64,000 bases of DNA from Arcticibacter sp041902385 (GTDB taxonomy: Bacteria; Bacteroidota; Bacteroidia; Sphingobacteriales; Sphingobacteriaceae). Location: positions 3,410,001 through 3,474,000 of the forward strand of contig NZ_CP169244.1 of NCBI RefSeq assembly GCF_041902385.1, in the 5' to 3' direction. Shown piece by piece: positions 7,190 through 16,566 of the stretch (position 1 is its first letter; every line of letters starts with the position of its first letter). A program made the translations under genes and the position numbers. The notes beneath the pieces are model-generated. The model searched no databases. It worked only from the letters and a program-made list of their open reading frames with translations, and had not been told where the DNA came from.

Positions 7190-8167
7190 ATGGCACATAA
7201 GCGGGATGATCTGCTCTGGAAGGGCCTCCTGGAAGACTTGTTTGTTGATTTCCTGCGGTTCTTTGTGACGGACGCAGACAAACTCTTTGATTTCAGCAGG
7301 GAGCCTTTGTTTTTGGATAAGGAGCTCGAACAATTGTTCCCGCCCGAGGGGGACGAGTTTTCTCCTAAGGTTGTCGACAAGCTGGCGCAGGTATACACGC
7401 GCGAGGGGAAGGAAGAATGGATCCTGTGCCATGTAGAAATTCAGGGGCAATACAGAAAGGACTTCAGCAGGAGGATGTACAGTTACTACTCGCGTATCCT
7501 GGACAAATATGACCGGAGTATCGCTTCTTTTGCCATTTTTACGGAAGCGAGCACTCGGATGCGTTCCAACATCTACGAGCGGGAGTATCTTGGGACAAAG
7601 CTTCTGTACAAATTCAATACCTACAAGGTCGCAACTCAGAGCCGGGAGGATTTGCTGGGCAGTAACAACCCTTTTGCTCTTGTAGTGGCAGTAGCTCAAA
7701 CAGCTTTCACCGGCAGGCGTATAAAAGACAGCAGGAAGCGGGATGAATTGCTGCTCCATCTGAAGCGGCCCCTGGCGCGTGAATTGCTGTCAAAGGATAT
7801 AGCAAAAGAAAAGATCCGGGTGCTGATGAACTTTTTACGCTATTATGTGCGTTTTGATAATGAAGAATTTAGCGCTATTTTTGAGGAAGACGTTGAAGAA
7901 TTAACAGAAAGGACAAACGCTATGGGAATTGAACAACTGTTGCTGGAAATGGCTGAAAAGAGAGGCGCTTTGAAAGAAAGAGCCAAAGTAGAGCGGCTGC
8001 TGGCTAAAGCTGAAGCGAAAGCTGAAGCCAAAGCGAAAGCGAAAGCAGAAGCTAAAGCAGAAGCAGAAAAGAAAGCTGCGGCCTTGAAGATGAAGAACAG
8101 CGGCTTTAGTATTGAAATGATCACGGATATTCTCGGACTTTCTAGTGACGAAATAGAGAAGTTGTGA
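7190..8167 (+). CDS. Rpn-family recombination-promoting nuclease (PDDEXK)
   Basis: A 325-residue protein of the Rpn / PD-(D/E)xK transposase-like nuclease family, opening with the family's D-x-x-WKGLLEDLF pattern. The nuclease core shows Asp63 (VVDKLAQVY) and Glu83-Ile-Gln85 (HVEIQGQ). The C-terminal part has an Ala/Lys/Glu helix made of repeated (K/E)A units (about 270-300), then the short tail MKNSGFSIEMITDILGLS found in many Bacteroidota members. E. coli RpnA-E raise RecA-independent recombination and cut DNA; relatives may act in defence or DNA exchange. The gene stands alone with no transposon ends visible nearby. Confidence 0.85.
   Translation: MAHKRDDLLWKGLLEDLFVDFLRFFVTDADKLFDFSREPLFLDKELEQLFPPEGDEFSPKVVDKLAQVYTREGKEEWILCHVEIQGQYRKDFSRRMYSYYSRILDKYDRSIASFAIFTEASTRMRSNIYEREYLGTKLLYKFNTYKVATQSREDLLGSNNPFALVVAVAQTAFTGRRIKDSRKRDELLLHLKRPLARELLSKDIAKEKIRVLMNFLRYYVRFDNEEFSAIFEEDVEELTERTNAMGIEQLLLEMAEKRGALKERAKVERLLAKAEAKAEAKAKAKAEAKAEAEKKAAALKMKNSGFSIEMITDILGLSSDEIEKL
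7995..8080 (+). repeat. Ala-Lys-Glu coding repeat in the Rpn gene
   Basis: About 14 near-copies of the hexamer gc(g/t/c)(a/g)aa(a/g) encode alternating Ala-Lys and Ala-Glu pairs. This is a low-complexity tandem repeat that could change length by slippage in multiples of 6 bp without breaking the frame, lengthening or shortening a helical spacer before the conserved tail. Confidence 0.7.
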
Positions 8168-8389
8168 AAGGCCTCCCGGTCTCCAGACTGTTTTATTTTT
8201 TATACTTATTAAGCACGTCTTTTTTGAATCCTTGCAAAGTGCTTAGGTGAGAGGGCCACCTCGTCTTTTTTGTCTCACATCGAGAAACAACTACCAAGTC
8301 TTCATGTATCGGTATCCAGGCGTTATCTCCGCCTGCACCTGTTCCCTGGCCTGTCAGAGATGTCCAATGTGGCAGCAGACGCCTTGCAG

Positions 8390-8441
8390 AAAAAAGTGCA
8401 AAGACTCCAGCAGCCTACTTGCTGCAGTCTTCGCACCTTTT
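8390..8441 (-). terminator. Rho-independent terminator after susD
   Basis: A roughly 21-bp stem (arms about 8393-8413 and 8421-8441, with a few mismatches or wobble pairs) is followed on the minus strand by a run of six T. It lies a few bases past the stop of the SusD gene and should end the 8449-15095 locus. The remaining 220 bp up to the Rpn gene holds no gene I can support. Confidence 0.8.
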
Positions 8442-8448
8442 GATAAGA

Positions 8449-10212
8449 CTAGTACCCTTTATTCTGGGTGAAGGTCTTGTTCACATCCATGGTAGATTGT
8501 GGGATCGGGAATATTCTTCTGAAAGGATCAGTAGCTGGTTTAGCCGTATAGGGAAGATCGAACTTTCCGAAACGGATCATCTGCTGCCGCCGGTACATTT
8601 CCCAGTACATCTCGTAGCCTATTTCCTTGTATAGCCTCGCTTCGTCAAGAGAAGTTATTGGGCTGCCGGGAGCATTGTTGTACAGCGCCTCACGCTTTCT
8701 GGAGGTTCTGAGCATGTTGATGTCGGCCATGGCCTCTGCAATTTGTCCATTTCGGAAATAAGCTTCAGCCCGCAGTGTGTAAATACCACCTAAGCGGAAA
8801 AGGGGAATATCCACTTTGCTTGAGCCATTCCCTTCCTCGGGGTCATACTCGAACTTGAAGATCCGGGCTCCTCTGTTGATCTGATTCTGTGCGAGGACGG
8901 CTTGAGAGGAATTGTCGAAGTTCAGCTCAGGGGTGAAGTCCATACGTGTTTCCTTGCTTTTTTCCATGTAGAGCGCAGACACTTTGATTCGCCCATCAGC
9001 CGTCATTTCAAAACCTCCTGCTGCTGTTAGCCTGGGTCCGTACTGAGGACCGGCAAGGATTCCGGAATTGAAGTGGAACCAGGGAAGGCCTTTGCTGTTT
9101 GGCACAATATCGGATGCAGGAACGCTTCCCTCGGCATCATTCATAAACCAGGTACCGTCCTTGTATTGATACTTTCTGGAAAAGCGCGGGTCGTCATGGT
9201 TCCCGTCCCAGGAATGATAAAACTCAGGTGTGGTGCACGACCCGTTGGTTCCTCTGTTTGCCGGAGACGGCCTCTGGTTTCTCTCGACACACATATAACC
9301 AAAGTCGTTGTCGCCGTTACGGATGTTATCGATCTTTTGAACCACGACGAAAATAAGTTCAGGGGCTCCCGAATTCTCAATGGAGAAGTTGTCGAAGTAA
9401 TTGCTGGCCAGATGGAACTTGCCTGAGTTAATGAGGAGGGAGGTGTAGTAGATCACTCTGTCCATGTCAGTGCCGCTCCCGTTCACTGCGGGTTCTTTAA
9501 ACTGAAACGAGGAGGCATAACGATCTTTGTACACGGCTCTGTTCATATACATGTTTGCAAGCAAGGCGTATGCTGCTTCCTTTGTGAATCGGCCGTTGTG
9601 TGTTCTCTGCTCTTTGAGATTGGCGAGGTTAGGGATGAGGCTCTCCACTTCTGTGATCAGCTCGTCAATGGCAGTAGCTGCCTGTCTGATCTCGAGAGGA
9701 GCGTTATTAACCTGCGGATCTTTGTAAGGCGCCTGGCCATAAAGGTCTAGCGTGTTATAAGTGTAGTAGGCGAGCAAGCCTTTTGCCTCTGCCAGAAAGA
9801 GCTCTTTTTGCGCAATATTGCTATTGCTGATGCTCCTGATGGCAGCAAGCGACCTGGTGATGCCGTCGGTAAGAAGGTTCCAGTTGTCGGTTACAATGGG
9901 ATTGTCGGGCGCCCAGGTAAATTCATGCATCGCCCTCCATTTGCCTCCGTCGCCCCAGTCGCTTCCTCTTGTAGGGAGCATCGCAACGTCAGTGGTATAC
10001 TCCTGCATGGCGAAAACGCCGCCGTTGTCGACAAAAGTACGGTCGCCCAGGCGGTCATATGCAGCAGCCAGCGCTTCTTCCGGGCTCGCTAACTCTTCTC
10101 CTCGCAGGACTTCGTCAATAACTACTTCATCCAGTTTTGTGCAGCCTGCCATGAGCAGGAACGTCAATATGAAAAGGATGTTCTTTGGGGTTATAAATCT
10201 ATCTAGTTTCAT
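8449..10212 (-). CDS. SusD/RagB-family surface glycan-binding lipoprotein
   Basis: A 587-residue SusD-family lipoprotein: signal peptide with lipobox LLMAGC and acylated Cys24, then the helical TPR-like SusD fold. Family hallmarks include an N-terminal EVVIDEVLRGEE-type start, a C-terminal LFRLGGIYTLRAEAYFRNGQ helix pair and the ending DVNKTFTQNKGY. SusD proteins sit on the cell surface as lids over SusC barrels and bind the oligomer to be imported. The gene follows SusC with a 2-bp gap, the normal arrangement. No glycoside hydrolase or peptidase is attached, so the substrate cannot be guessed. Confidence 0.95.
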   Translation of the reverse strand: MKLDRFITPKNILFILTFLLMAGCTKLDEVVIDEVLRGEELASPEEALAAAYDRLGDRTFVDNGGVFAMQEYTTDVAMLPTRGSDWGDGGKWRAMHEFTWAPDNPIVTDNWNLLTDGITRSLAAIRSISNSNIAQKELFLAEAKGLLAYYTYNTLDLYGQAPYKDPQVNNAPLEIRQAATAIDELITEVESLIPNLANLKEQRTHNGRFTKEAAYALLANMYMNRAVYKDRYASSFQFKEPAVNGSGTDMDRVIYYTSLLINSGKFHLASNYFDNFSIENSGAPELIFVVVQKIDNIRNGDNDFGYMCVERNQRPSPANRGTNGSCTTPEFYHSWDGNHDDPRFSRKYQYKDGTWFMNDAEGSVPASDIVPNSKGLPWFHFNSGILAGPQYGPRLTAAGGFEMTADGRIKVSALYMEKSKETRMDFTPELNFDNSSQAVLAQNQINRGARIFKFEYDPEEGNGSSKVDIPLFRLGGIYTLRAEAYFRNGQIAEAMADINMLRTSRKREALYNNAPGSPITSLDEARLYKEIGYEMYWEMYRRQQMIRFGKFDLPYTAKPATDPFRRIFPIPQSTMDVNKTFTQNKGY

Positions 10213-10214
10213 TG

Positions 10215-13200
10215 CTATAGTTTTAAGGTGGCTCCAAAAATGAATGTCTTGGCAGTTGGATAGCTGGCGTAATCAATGCCGAGTGACTGATTACCTCCGT
10301 TTGCTTTTGGACTATTGATCAAAGGATCGTATCCGCTGTAGTTGGTGATCGTAAAGAGGTTCTGCCCGGTGACATACAATCCGAGTCCCTGAAGCCACTT
10401 TAAGCTGTTCATCTTGAAATTATAGCCTAGCCTTACAGAGTTCAGCCTCAGGAAATCTGACTTCTCAAGATAGAGAGTAGATAAGAGTGGCGCATTGGCT
10501 GGGGTTGCTCCTGATTCGTAATACCTGGTAGCGACGTTCCTGTCGGAAGCGAGGTTGTTGATGTTAAGGGCGTTCAGGCCTGTGTTATTAACCAAATAGC
10601 CGCCGCTCTGCCCAATGAAAGAGAATGAAAAATCAAAGTTCCGGTAGGTCATCTGGCTGTTTAATCCGTAGGTGAACTTGGGAAGTGCTCCCTCGAAGAT
10701 CCTCCTGTCATCGCTGTTGATCACGCCGTCATTATTGACGTCTTTGAAAATGGGGACGCCCTTGTCGTCATAGCCCAGATGTTCGATGAGGAAAAATGAG
10801 CCGGCAGCGTATCCGCTTCTGTAAATATTGGCGTTAACGCCCGACTGTCCCGGACCGGAGATTGTTCCCGACAGGATCTCGGAGATAGGCAAGTTCTTGA
10901 TCTCGTTATCAAGAGTAGCGCCATTGACGTCCAGAGACCAGCTGAAGTCTTTCTTGTTAATGATGCGGGAGCCGAGCATCAGTTCCAGTCCCTTATTGAC
11001 GATCTTCCCGTCAATGTTTGCCCAAACGGTAGTGGTTGGACTAAGTACCGGGGCGGGAATGTTCAGGATCGCATCGGTAGTGGTCTTGTTGAAGTAATCG
11101 ATGGTTCCGTAGAGCTTTCCTTTCCACAGGCCGAAATCCAGTCCCAGGTTGTACTGCGTTACCACTTCCCATTTCAGGTTTGGGTTGGGAGTGCGGGCAA
11201 TAGAAACTCCGTTAACAAGGTTTAAATCATCGTACAGGTAATAGCCTTCTGTGCCAGTGAGTGCGTAGCTTGCTTTGGTGATCTTGTTCTCAACCTCCTG
11301 ATTACCGGTTTGTCCCCAGCTTCCTCTCAGCTTCAGCTCGTCAAACAGAGAAAGGCCTTTCAGAAAGTTTTCCTGTGCCATGTTCCAGCCGAGGGCGAAT
11401 GAGGGAAAGTATCCGTATTTGTTGTTCTCCCCGAATCGGGTAGATCCGTCGGCACGAAGCGATGCTGTAAGCAGGTATTTGTTGTCATAGGAGTAGTTAA
11501 GCCGGCCGAAGAAAGACTGGAGTTCATTTTCCTGAGCGTAACCTGTTACACCTGCCTGTGTGCCTGAGTAAGCGGGATTGTTTTCGGGCAGTACGTCTGT
11601 CTGTGCCTTGGAGATGGCGGTTAATGCAAAGCTGCTTCCAGACCGCTGAAACTTCTGATAGGAGAACCCTCCAAGCGCTTCCAGCTTGTGTTTATCAAGG
11701 ATCAGATTGTAGTTAAGGTAGTGCTCAAGCAGGAGGCTTTTTGAATCCATGTGAAATTCTACATACCTGCCTGTCGGATTGAGGTCTGTGATGTTGGGAA
11801 AGATCGTCGTGTTCCTTTCGGCGACTGAACGATCTATGCCGAAGTTGAGCTTGTATTCCAGCCCTTTTAAGATCCTGAAAGAAATGTCTGTATTTCCTAA
11901 AACACGTAAGGTGCGGGTACGGTCATTATAAATGCTGAGAAGATAAGCGGGGTTATAATGAGCGTTCATGTTGAAGTTGGTATATTTTCCGTTCTCATCG
12001 AACACGGGCTGGGTAGGATTGGCCATCAGGGTGTGGACGATGAGCTGTCCGTTTGATCCTCCATCGTCGCTGGTCGGAACTCCGTCATCTTTCGTCTCAC
12101 TGGCGGTAAGATTGATGCCAATCTTCAGTCTTTGATTATCGAGGAAAGACTCGGATGCATTCAGGCGGCCTGACAGTCTTTTGAAATTGCTGTTCTTTAC
12201 AATCCCTTCCTGATCCATTTGTGCAACTGATACATAGTAATTGCCGGAAGTGGTTTGACGGGCGAAGGACAGCGAGTTGTTCCTGGTAACCGCTTTGCGG
12301 TAGATCTCGTCTTGCCAGTCGGTGTTGCCTCCGTGGTCGAATGCCGGACTTGTAAGGGCCTTGCGGTACTCCCCGGCGGACAGGACATCGAGTTTATGAG
12401 CCACCGTAGACAGCCCCAGGTATGAATCGGCCGTAAGTGTTCCTTCGCCCTTTTTGCCTTTCTTGGTAGTGATGATGACCACCCCGTTTGACCCTCTGGC
12501 TCCGTAGATCGCAGCTGCTGAAGCGTCTTTTAATACGGAGATTGATTCGATGTCGCTGGTGTTAAGGAAGTTCAGCGGGTTTTTGGCCCTCGAGGAGCCA
12601 AAGCCAACGTTTTGTCCGGCGGGACTGACATCGTCGTTCGTCAGGGGAAGTCCGTCTACCACGAAGAGGGGCGTACTGCCGCTTCTGATGGAGCCGACAC
12701 CGCGAATAGTGACGTCGACACCTCCGCCGGGCTCACCACTAGCACTCACCACTCTCACTCCCGCTACCTTTCCCTGCAGGAGGTTATCGGCAGAGACCAC
12801 TACTCCCTGGCGGAAGCTTTTCTCGTCGATCTGGGCGACAGCACCGGTGACATCTTTTCTGGTCTGCTTCCCATATCCAACCACCATCACTTCGTTCAGG
12901 CTGGCCGAATTAGGCTCAAGGCGTACGGTAACCGTTGTTCCTTCGACTTGTACCCTCTGGGTTTTGTAGCCAAGGAAGGTCACCTCCAGTGTCTGGCCCT
13001 TAGACGCATTGATGGAGAAACGGCCTTCCGCATTTGTAACCACAGCGGTGTTTGTTCCCGAGATTTTCACAGTAGCCCCCGGGAGCGGTAGCCCGCCTTC
13101 GTCGATAACCCTGCCCTTGACCACCTGGCGCACAGGCTGCACGGCTTCCGCTAAATTCGGTCCGGGCCTTTTCGTTATTAATACAAGGTTATCAATTACA

Positions 13201-13493
13201 TTGTAAGTGAAGCCTGCTTTGGCTGACAGCTCTTTTAATACTGCCGGAACTGGCTGAGTCATGCTCACCGTGTACATCTGCTTGTCGGCAATGATGGCCT
13301 CTCCATAGCTGAACCGGTATTTGCTTTGCTCGCTGAGACGGGTGAAGATACTGACCAGTGTGGCACTGACAGTAGCGTTGCTGCTGGTACTCCTTGCTGT
13401 GTTCGTTTTTGGGAAAGCTGACAATGCAAGCTGTAAAAAAAAGACAAGGAACAAAGAGCACTTTACTGTTTGCTGAGTATATTTATGATACAT
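10215..13493 (-). CDS. SusC/RagA TonB-dependent outer-membrane transporter with STN domain
   Basis: A 1092-residue SusC-family importer. After the signal peptide (about 1-30) comes an STN signalling domain (about 50-110), which contacts the FecR anti-sigma factor. Then come a carboxypeptidase-regulatory-like domain (about 123-195; VKGRVIDEGG to VTVRLEP), a plug (about 205-335; ISVLKDASAAAIYGARGSNG) and a long beta-barrel ending in FIFGATLKL. Together with SusD it imports an unknown oligomer using TonB energy. The STN domain plus the upstream FecR and sigma genes indicate that transport signals its own transcription. Confidence 0.96.
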   Translation of the reverse strand: MYHKYTQQTVKCSLFLVFFLQLALSAFPKTNTARSTSSNATVSATLVSIFTRLSEQSKYRFSYGEAIIADKQMYTVSMTQPVPAVLKELSAKAGFTYNVIDNLVLITKRPGPNLAEAVQPVRQVVKGRVIDEGGLPLPGATVKISGTNTAVVTNAEGRFSINASKGQTLEVTFLGYKTQRVQVEGTTVTVRLEPNSASLNEVMVVGYGKQTRKDVTGAVAQIDEKSFRQGVVVSADNLLQGKVAGVRVVSASGEPGGGVDVTIRGVGSIRSGSTPLFVVDGLPLTNDDVSPAGQNVGFGSSRAKNPLNFLNTSDIESISVLKDASAAAIYGARGSNGVVIITTKKGKKGEGTLTADSYLGLSTVAHKLDVLSAGEYRKALTSPAFDHGGNTDWQDEIYRKAVTRNNSLSFARQTTSGNYYVSVAQMDQEGIVKNSNFKRLSGRLNASESFLDNQRLKIGINLTASETKDDGVPTSDDGGSNGQLIVHTLMANPTQPVFDENGKYTNFNMNAHYNPAYLLSIYNDRTRTLRVLGNTDISFRILKGLEYKLNFGIDRSVAERNTTIFPNITDLNPTGRYVEFHMDSKSLLLEHYLNYNLILDKHKLEALGGFSYQKFQRSGSSFALTAISKAQTDVLPENNPAYSGTQAGVTGYAQENELQSFFGRLNYSYDNKYLLTASLRADGSTRFGENNKYGYFPSFALGWNMAQENFLKGLSLFDELKLRGSWGQTGNQEVENKITKASYALTGTEGYYLYDDLNLVNGVSIARTPNPNLKWEVVTQYNLGLDFGLWKGKLYGTIDYFNKTTTDAILNIPAPVLSPTTTVWANIDGKIVNKGLELMLGSRIINKKDFSWSLDVNGATLDNEIKNLPISEILSGTISGPGQSGVNANIYRSGYAAGSFFLIEHLGYDDKGVPIFKDVNNDGVINSDDRRIFEGALPKFTYGLNSQMTYRNFDFSFSFIGQSGGYLVNNTGLNALNINNLASDRNVATRYYESGATPANAPLLSTLYLEKSDFLRLNSVRLGYNFKMNSLKWLQGLGLYVTGQNLFTITNYSGYDPLINSPKANGGNQSLGIDYASYPTAKTFIFGATLKL

Positions 13494-13526
13494 GTTTAAG
13501 TTATTAATTGTTAATGCTTAACTATA

Positions 13527-13553
13527 AGCCGCATTGTTCACAGCAATGCGGCT
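13527..13553 (-). promoter_or_regulatory. Hairpin between fecR and susC
   Basis: A perfect 10-bp GC-rich stem (13527-13536 with 13544-13553, 7-base loop) lies between the FecR stop and the SusC start on the transcribed strand. It lacks a clean T-run after the stem in that direction, while on the opposite strand six T follow. It could be a partial terminator that separates regulator from transporter expression, or an mRNA-processing site; this is inference. Confidence 0.5.
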
Positions 13554-13560
13554 GTGTTTT

Positions 13561-14487
13561 TTAAGGAATAGCTGTTATTGTTTTGTCATACAGTTTTAGT
13601 TTTAAAGGTGTTACATAGTTGATTTGATCCAGGATATCATTGATGGGGGCGTTCCTCTTTATAAAAATGGTAAGCCTTGTGCTCAATTGGTCCGAGCTTA
13701 TGGCGTTATAAGTCGTGCCGTATCTGAAATTGAGAACCTTCAGGACCTTGTCAAGGCTTACGTTGTTAAGCTGAAGGTCTGCGCTGTACCAGGCAAACAG
13801 TAACTCTTCGGCTGCTTTTCGTTTCTCCAGGCGATTGTTAAAAAATGATGCTTCCTCCAAAGGGCTGAGATCAACGCTTTGCTTGTCGCTGCTCACTCTT
13901 ACATGTCCTGTCATTACCGCCACAGTAGTGCGATCGGCCGCCAGGGCGATGTGAAAAGAGGTGCCGAGTACCTGCGTTTTGATTTTGCCGGCTGAAATGA
14001 TAAAGGGATGAGCCTTGTCTTTTGCTATCTTAAAGAAGGCGTCTCCTCTTAGCAGCGATACCGATCTCGCTTTTCCTGAAAAGCGATCGGGATATTCAAA
14101 AACTGAGTTAGCGGCCAGGTATATAATTGACCCGTCGGAAAGCGTCACAGAGTCGGGAGAGGAGGATGTGGAAAGGCGGTTTACAACTGGTTGATGCCCT
14201 GGCGACAGAAGCAGATAGGAGAGGACAAAAAGGAATGCGATAGCAGCCGCTGCTGAATAGTTGTACCATGCCAGCTTTCGTACTCTTTTCTTCCTTTCCT
14301 GCTCAATCCTCACTGTAATAGAAGCAGAAACAGCGTCGCGTGTCTCCATTGTTTCCTTTTGCCATTCTGCGCGGTCATACTCGTGGCGGAAAAAGTCGTT
14401 CAGCAGCTCTTTTCCTGTACCGTCTCGTGTTTCTCGTACATTTTTTTCTGCCAGATATCGAAGCAGGTGTTTTTGCTTTTCTTTCAT
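13561..14487 (-). CDS. FecR-family anti-sigma factor
   Basis: A 308-residue FecR protein with an N-terminal cytoplasmic anti-sigma region (about 1-70), one membrane helix (about 75-95), a periplasmic FecR domain (about 115-215; SVTLSDGSIIYLAANSVF) and a C-terminal DUF4974 domain (about 235-305) that contacts the STN domain of the SusC partner. It should hold the adjacent ECF sigma factor inactive until SusC binds substrate. It is preceded by the sigma gene and followed by SusC and SusD in one transcription direction. Confidence 0.93.
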   Translation of the reverse strand: MKEKQKHLLRYLAEKNVRETRDGTGKELLNDFFRHEYDRAEWQKETMETRDAVSASITVRIEQERKKRVRKLAWYNYSAAAAIAFLFVLSYLLLSPGHQPVVNRLSTSSSPDSVTLSDGSIIYLAANSVFEYPDRFSGKARSVSLLRGDAFFKIAKDKAHPFIISAGKIKTQVLGTSFHIALAADRTTVAVMTGHVRVSSDKQSVDLSPLEEASFFNNRLEKRKAAEELLFAWYSADLQLNNVSLDKVLKVLNFRYGTTYNAISSDQLSTRLTIFIKRNAPINDILDQINYVTPLKLKLYDKTITAIP

Positions 14488-14567
14488 TGTACTTATCGAT
14501 CTGATAGAAGTACCATGGAAAGCGAAAAAATACTATGGGGCTGCGTTATGGAATCTTTAACAAATGG

Positions 14568-15095
14568 TTAAAAAAAGAGAGCAGGCAAGAAAGGAGGGAG
14601 CGAAATAACGGATAGCTGGGCTGCCCCTATCTTCATCTGCTTTAGAGCTGTCGTAAGCTGATTCTTTACTGTCTGGGGTGAGACATTTAGCCGCGCGGCA
14701 ATTTCATCTATCCTTAGTTGTTCCAGCTTGTTAAGAATAACGATCTCTCTTCTTTTAATGGGAAGTGTGTCGAGCAGCTGATACAGCTTTTCAATGAGCG
14801 GATTGTCTGCTTCGTTGCTGTTTTCTACCAGGTAGTCTTCAAAGCAGTCCTCCAGAACGCGCGTATCAAATTGTTTTTTCCGATATGCTTTTAGTATTTG
14901 CTTCTTTGCTGCCCCGAACAGATAGGCGCTGATGTCAGAGATGCTGGTCTTCTCCTGCCGTTGCCACAGGTCGACGAAAATGTCTTGAACAATGTTTTTA
15001 GAAAGATCTTCGTCGTTTGTAAGCTTAAGGCAGAATACGTATAATTTCTCCCAATGCTGCCTATATACTTCGTCAAAGTTTACCGGATTCTTCAT
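14568..15095 (-). CDS. FecI-like ECF RNA polymerase sigma factor
   Basis: A 175-residue ECF sigma-70 factor with region 2 (about 10-80; NIVQDIFVDLWQR core-binding pattern) and region 4 (about 115-165; IKRREIVILNKLEQLRIDEIAARLNVS helix-turn-helix). It heads the FecR-SusC-SusD group and should activate it when the anti-sigma factor is relieved. The hydrophobic tail VISLPPFLPALFF is unusual but is seen in some Bacteroidota members. Confidence 0.93.
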   Translation of the reverse strand: MKNPVNFDEVYRQHWEKLYVFCLKLTNDEDLSKNIVQDIFVDLWQRQEKTSISDISAYLFGAAKKQILKAYRKKQFDTRVLEDCFEDYLVENSNEADNPLIEKLYQLLDTLPIKRREIVILNKLEQLRIDEIAARLNVSPQTVKNQLTTALKQMKIGAAQLSVISLPPFLPALFF

Positions 15096-15274
15096 TGAGG
15101 GTGATTCTTCTGGAAAGACGAATTAATAAAAGATACATGCATTCAACCTTAGCTTAAGGTTATATTTAAATTAAGCGTTACGTGGGAGGGCGTAGGATAA
15201 TGACCAGGGGAAACATATCGGCTGTCTCCGATTAGCGTTGGGAGCTACAACTGGAACTCGAGCTTGCCGGTAAC

Positions 15275-15304
15275 AAAAAAAGGGCTGCCCGGTCGGGCAG
15301 CCCT
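15275..15304 (-). terminator. Rho-independent terminator of the NTF2-like gene
   Basis: A perfect 10-bp GC-rich stem (15281-15290 with 15295-15304) closes a 4-base loop and is followed on the minus strand by seven T. It lies about 25 bp past the stop of the 15328-15753 gene. Confidence 0.9.
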
Positions 15305-15327
15305 GAGCATCTCTGTTCTGGAAATCA

Positions 15328-15753
15328 TTAATTAAAGGACGTAGAGATGTTTGTTATCTTCCAGCCTTTGGCGGTGTTCGAGAAGGTGACAAAGTTGACC
15401 TTCGAAAAGCTGTCGTACTTCATCGTTACCTTAACGATCGATTGTGCCGGGCTGAACTCAATAAGCTTGTAATCGGTTTTGCAATTTTGTACTACGTTTT
15501 CATGCGGCTTTAGCGTTTCGAGGAATTCCCCTTTGCTATAATTAAGCACAGCGTCACCTCTGGAGATCGTATATTTTGCTCCCGGATCCAGCAGGCTCGC
15601 CAGTTCCTTTAACTTTCCGTTGTTCATCGCATCAATGTAAGTGCCGACTGCACTTTCCATTTTTGATTTGCTATTCGCTGATTCGTCTGCTGCAAATGCA
15701 GAAACTGAAAAGAGAATCATGAATGCGGCTGCCAGAGATTTGAACGTTTTCAT
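15328..15753 (-). CDS. Exported NTF2-like (lumazine-binding/SnoaL-type) protein
   Basis: A 141-residue protein with a signal peptide ending at about Ala21-Ala22 (SAFAA). The mature part has the cone-shaped NTF2-like pattern: helix VGTYIDAMNNGKLKELASLL, then strands ending in FVTFSNTAKGWKITNIS. Bacteroidota encode many such periplasmic proteins, annotated as nuclear transport factor 2 or putative lumazine-binding; their role is not known. It is monocistronic, with its own terminator. Confidence 0.8.
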   Translation of the reverse strand: MKTFKSLAAAFMILFSVSAFAADESANSKSKMESAVGTYIDAMNNGKLKELASLLDPGAKYTISRGDAVLNYSKGEFLETLKPHENVVQNCKTDYKLIEFSPAQSIVKVTMKYDSFSKVNFVTFSNTAKGWKITNISTSFN

Positions 15754-16149
15754 TGTTTTAGTGATTTGTGAGTTATTGTTTGCGTTTGTTTTCTTTCCTT
15801 GTTTGACGATTCGAAATTACCTTCATTCCAGCCGGCTGTAAAAGCTAATTAGGCGACATGCCGGAACTTTTCGGTGAACGTCTGCTTTTTGCCGGTGAAA
15901 TAAGAGATCTGTCATTGTTCATTTAACTGTTCTTCCCTTACCATGATGCCAATTCATGGCCATGTTTGTTATCTTGTTGATTGTTAGTTGGTTGATATTA
16001 GTGTGCCGGTGCGGATTGTCCGCATGCGGATGCTTACTGTCCGCTTTTGAACCAGGCCCTCTGATCATCAGGCGATTTCTGAGTAAGGACAAGATGTCGC
16101 GTTTTTCAATGTTGGAACAAATATTGAATCAAGCTCTGAAAACTAAACA
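15754..16149. other. Intergenic region upstream of ohr
   Basis: This 396-bp stretch has no gene I can support; a short open frame at 15956-16207 overlaps ohr out of frame and resembles nothing. It must hold the promoters of the NTF2-like gene (leftward) and ohr (rightward). Two small adjacent hairpins with gcgga/tccgc arms lie at 16011-16023 and 16026-16044, the second followed by four T; their role is unknown. Confidence 0.5.
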
Positions 16150-16566
16150 ATGGATACATTATACAGAACGAAGGCCACTGCTACCGGGGGTAGAAATGGT
16201 CATGTAGAATCTGCCGATGGCGCGCTGAATGTTGACGTACGGGTTCCGAAAGAAATGGGAGGGCCGGCTGGCACGAACCTCAACCCTGAAACTTTATTTG
16301 CCGCCGGCTATGCTGCTTGTTTTGACAGCGCGCTGGCCCATGTAGCAAGGACTGAAAAGCTCCAGACTGGTACCACAAAGGTCACAGCTGAGGTTGGCAT
16401 AGGAAAGTTAGAGGATGGCGGATTCGGCCTGGCAGTTAAACTGGAAGTGGAAGTACCCGGACTGGATAAGGCGGAGGCAGAAGAGCTCGTGCGGAAAGCT
16501 CATCAGGTTTGCCCATACTCTAACGCTACCAGAGGAAACATCGAAGTGGAGCTTGTGGTTAAATAA
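16150..16566 (+). CDS. ohr: Organic hydroperoxide resistance protein (Ohr subfamily of OsmC)
   Basis: A 138-residue OsmC/Ohr protein. The two redox-active cysteines are Cys57 in YAACFDS and Cys121 in HQVCPYSNATRGN, the latter motif being specific for Ohr. The supporting Glu47 (NPETLF) and Arg15 (GGRNG) are also present. It reduces organic and fatty-acid hydroperoxides in the cytoplasm using lipoylated proteins. No OhrR regulator gene is beside it, so control here is probably by another route. Confidence 0.95.
   Translation: MDTLYRTKATATGGRNGHVESADGALNVDVRVPKEMGGPAGTNLNPETLFAAGYAACFDSALAHVARTEKLQTGTTKVTAEVGIGKLEDGGFGLAVKLEVEVPGLDKAEAEELVRKAHQVCPYSNATRGNIEVELVVK

Noticed and set aside
7995..8080. 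Regular repeat that could suggest a CRISPR array
   Set aside because: The unit is only 6 bp, has no spacers and encodes an Ala-Lys-Glu helix inside the Rpn gene.
15956..16207. 83-codon frame upstream of ohr
   Set aside because: It overlaps ohr out of frame, starts with a random hydrophobic stretch and shows no family features.
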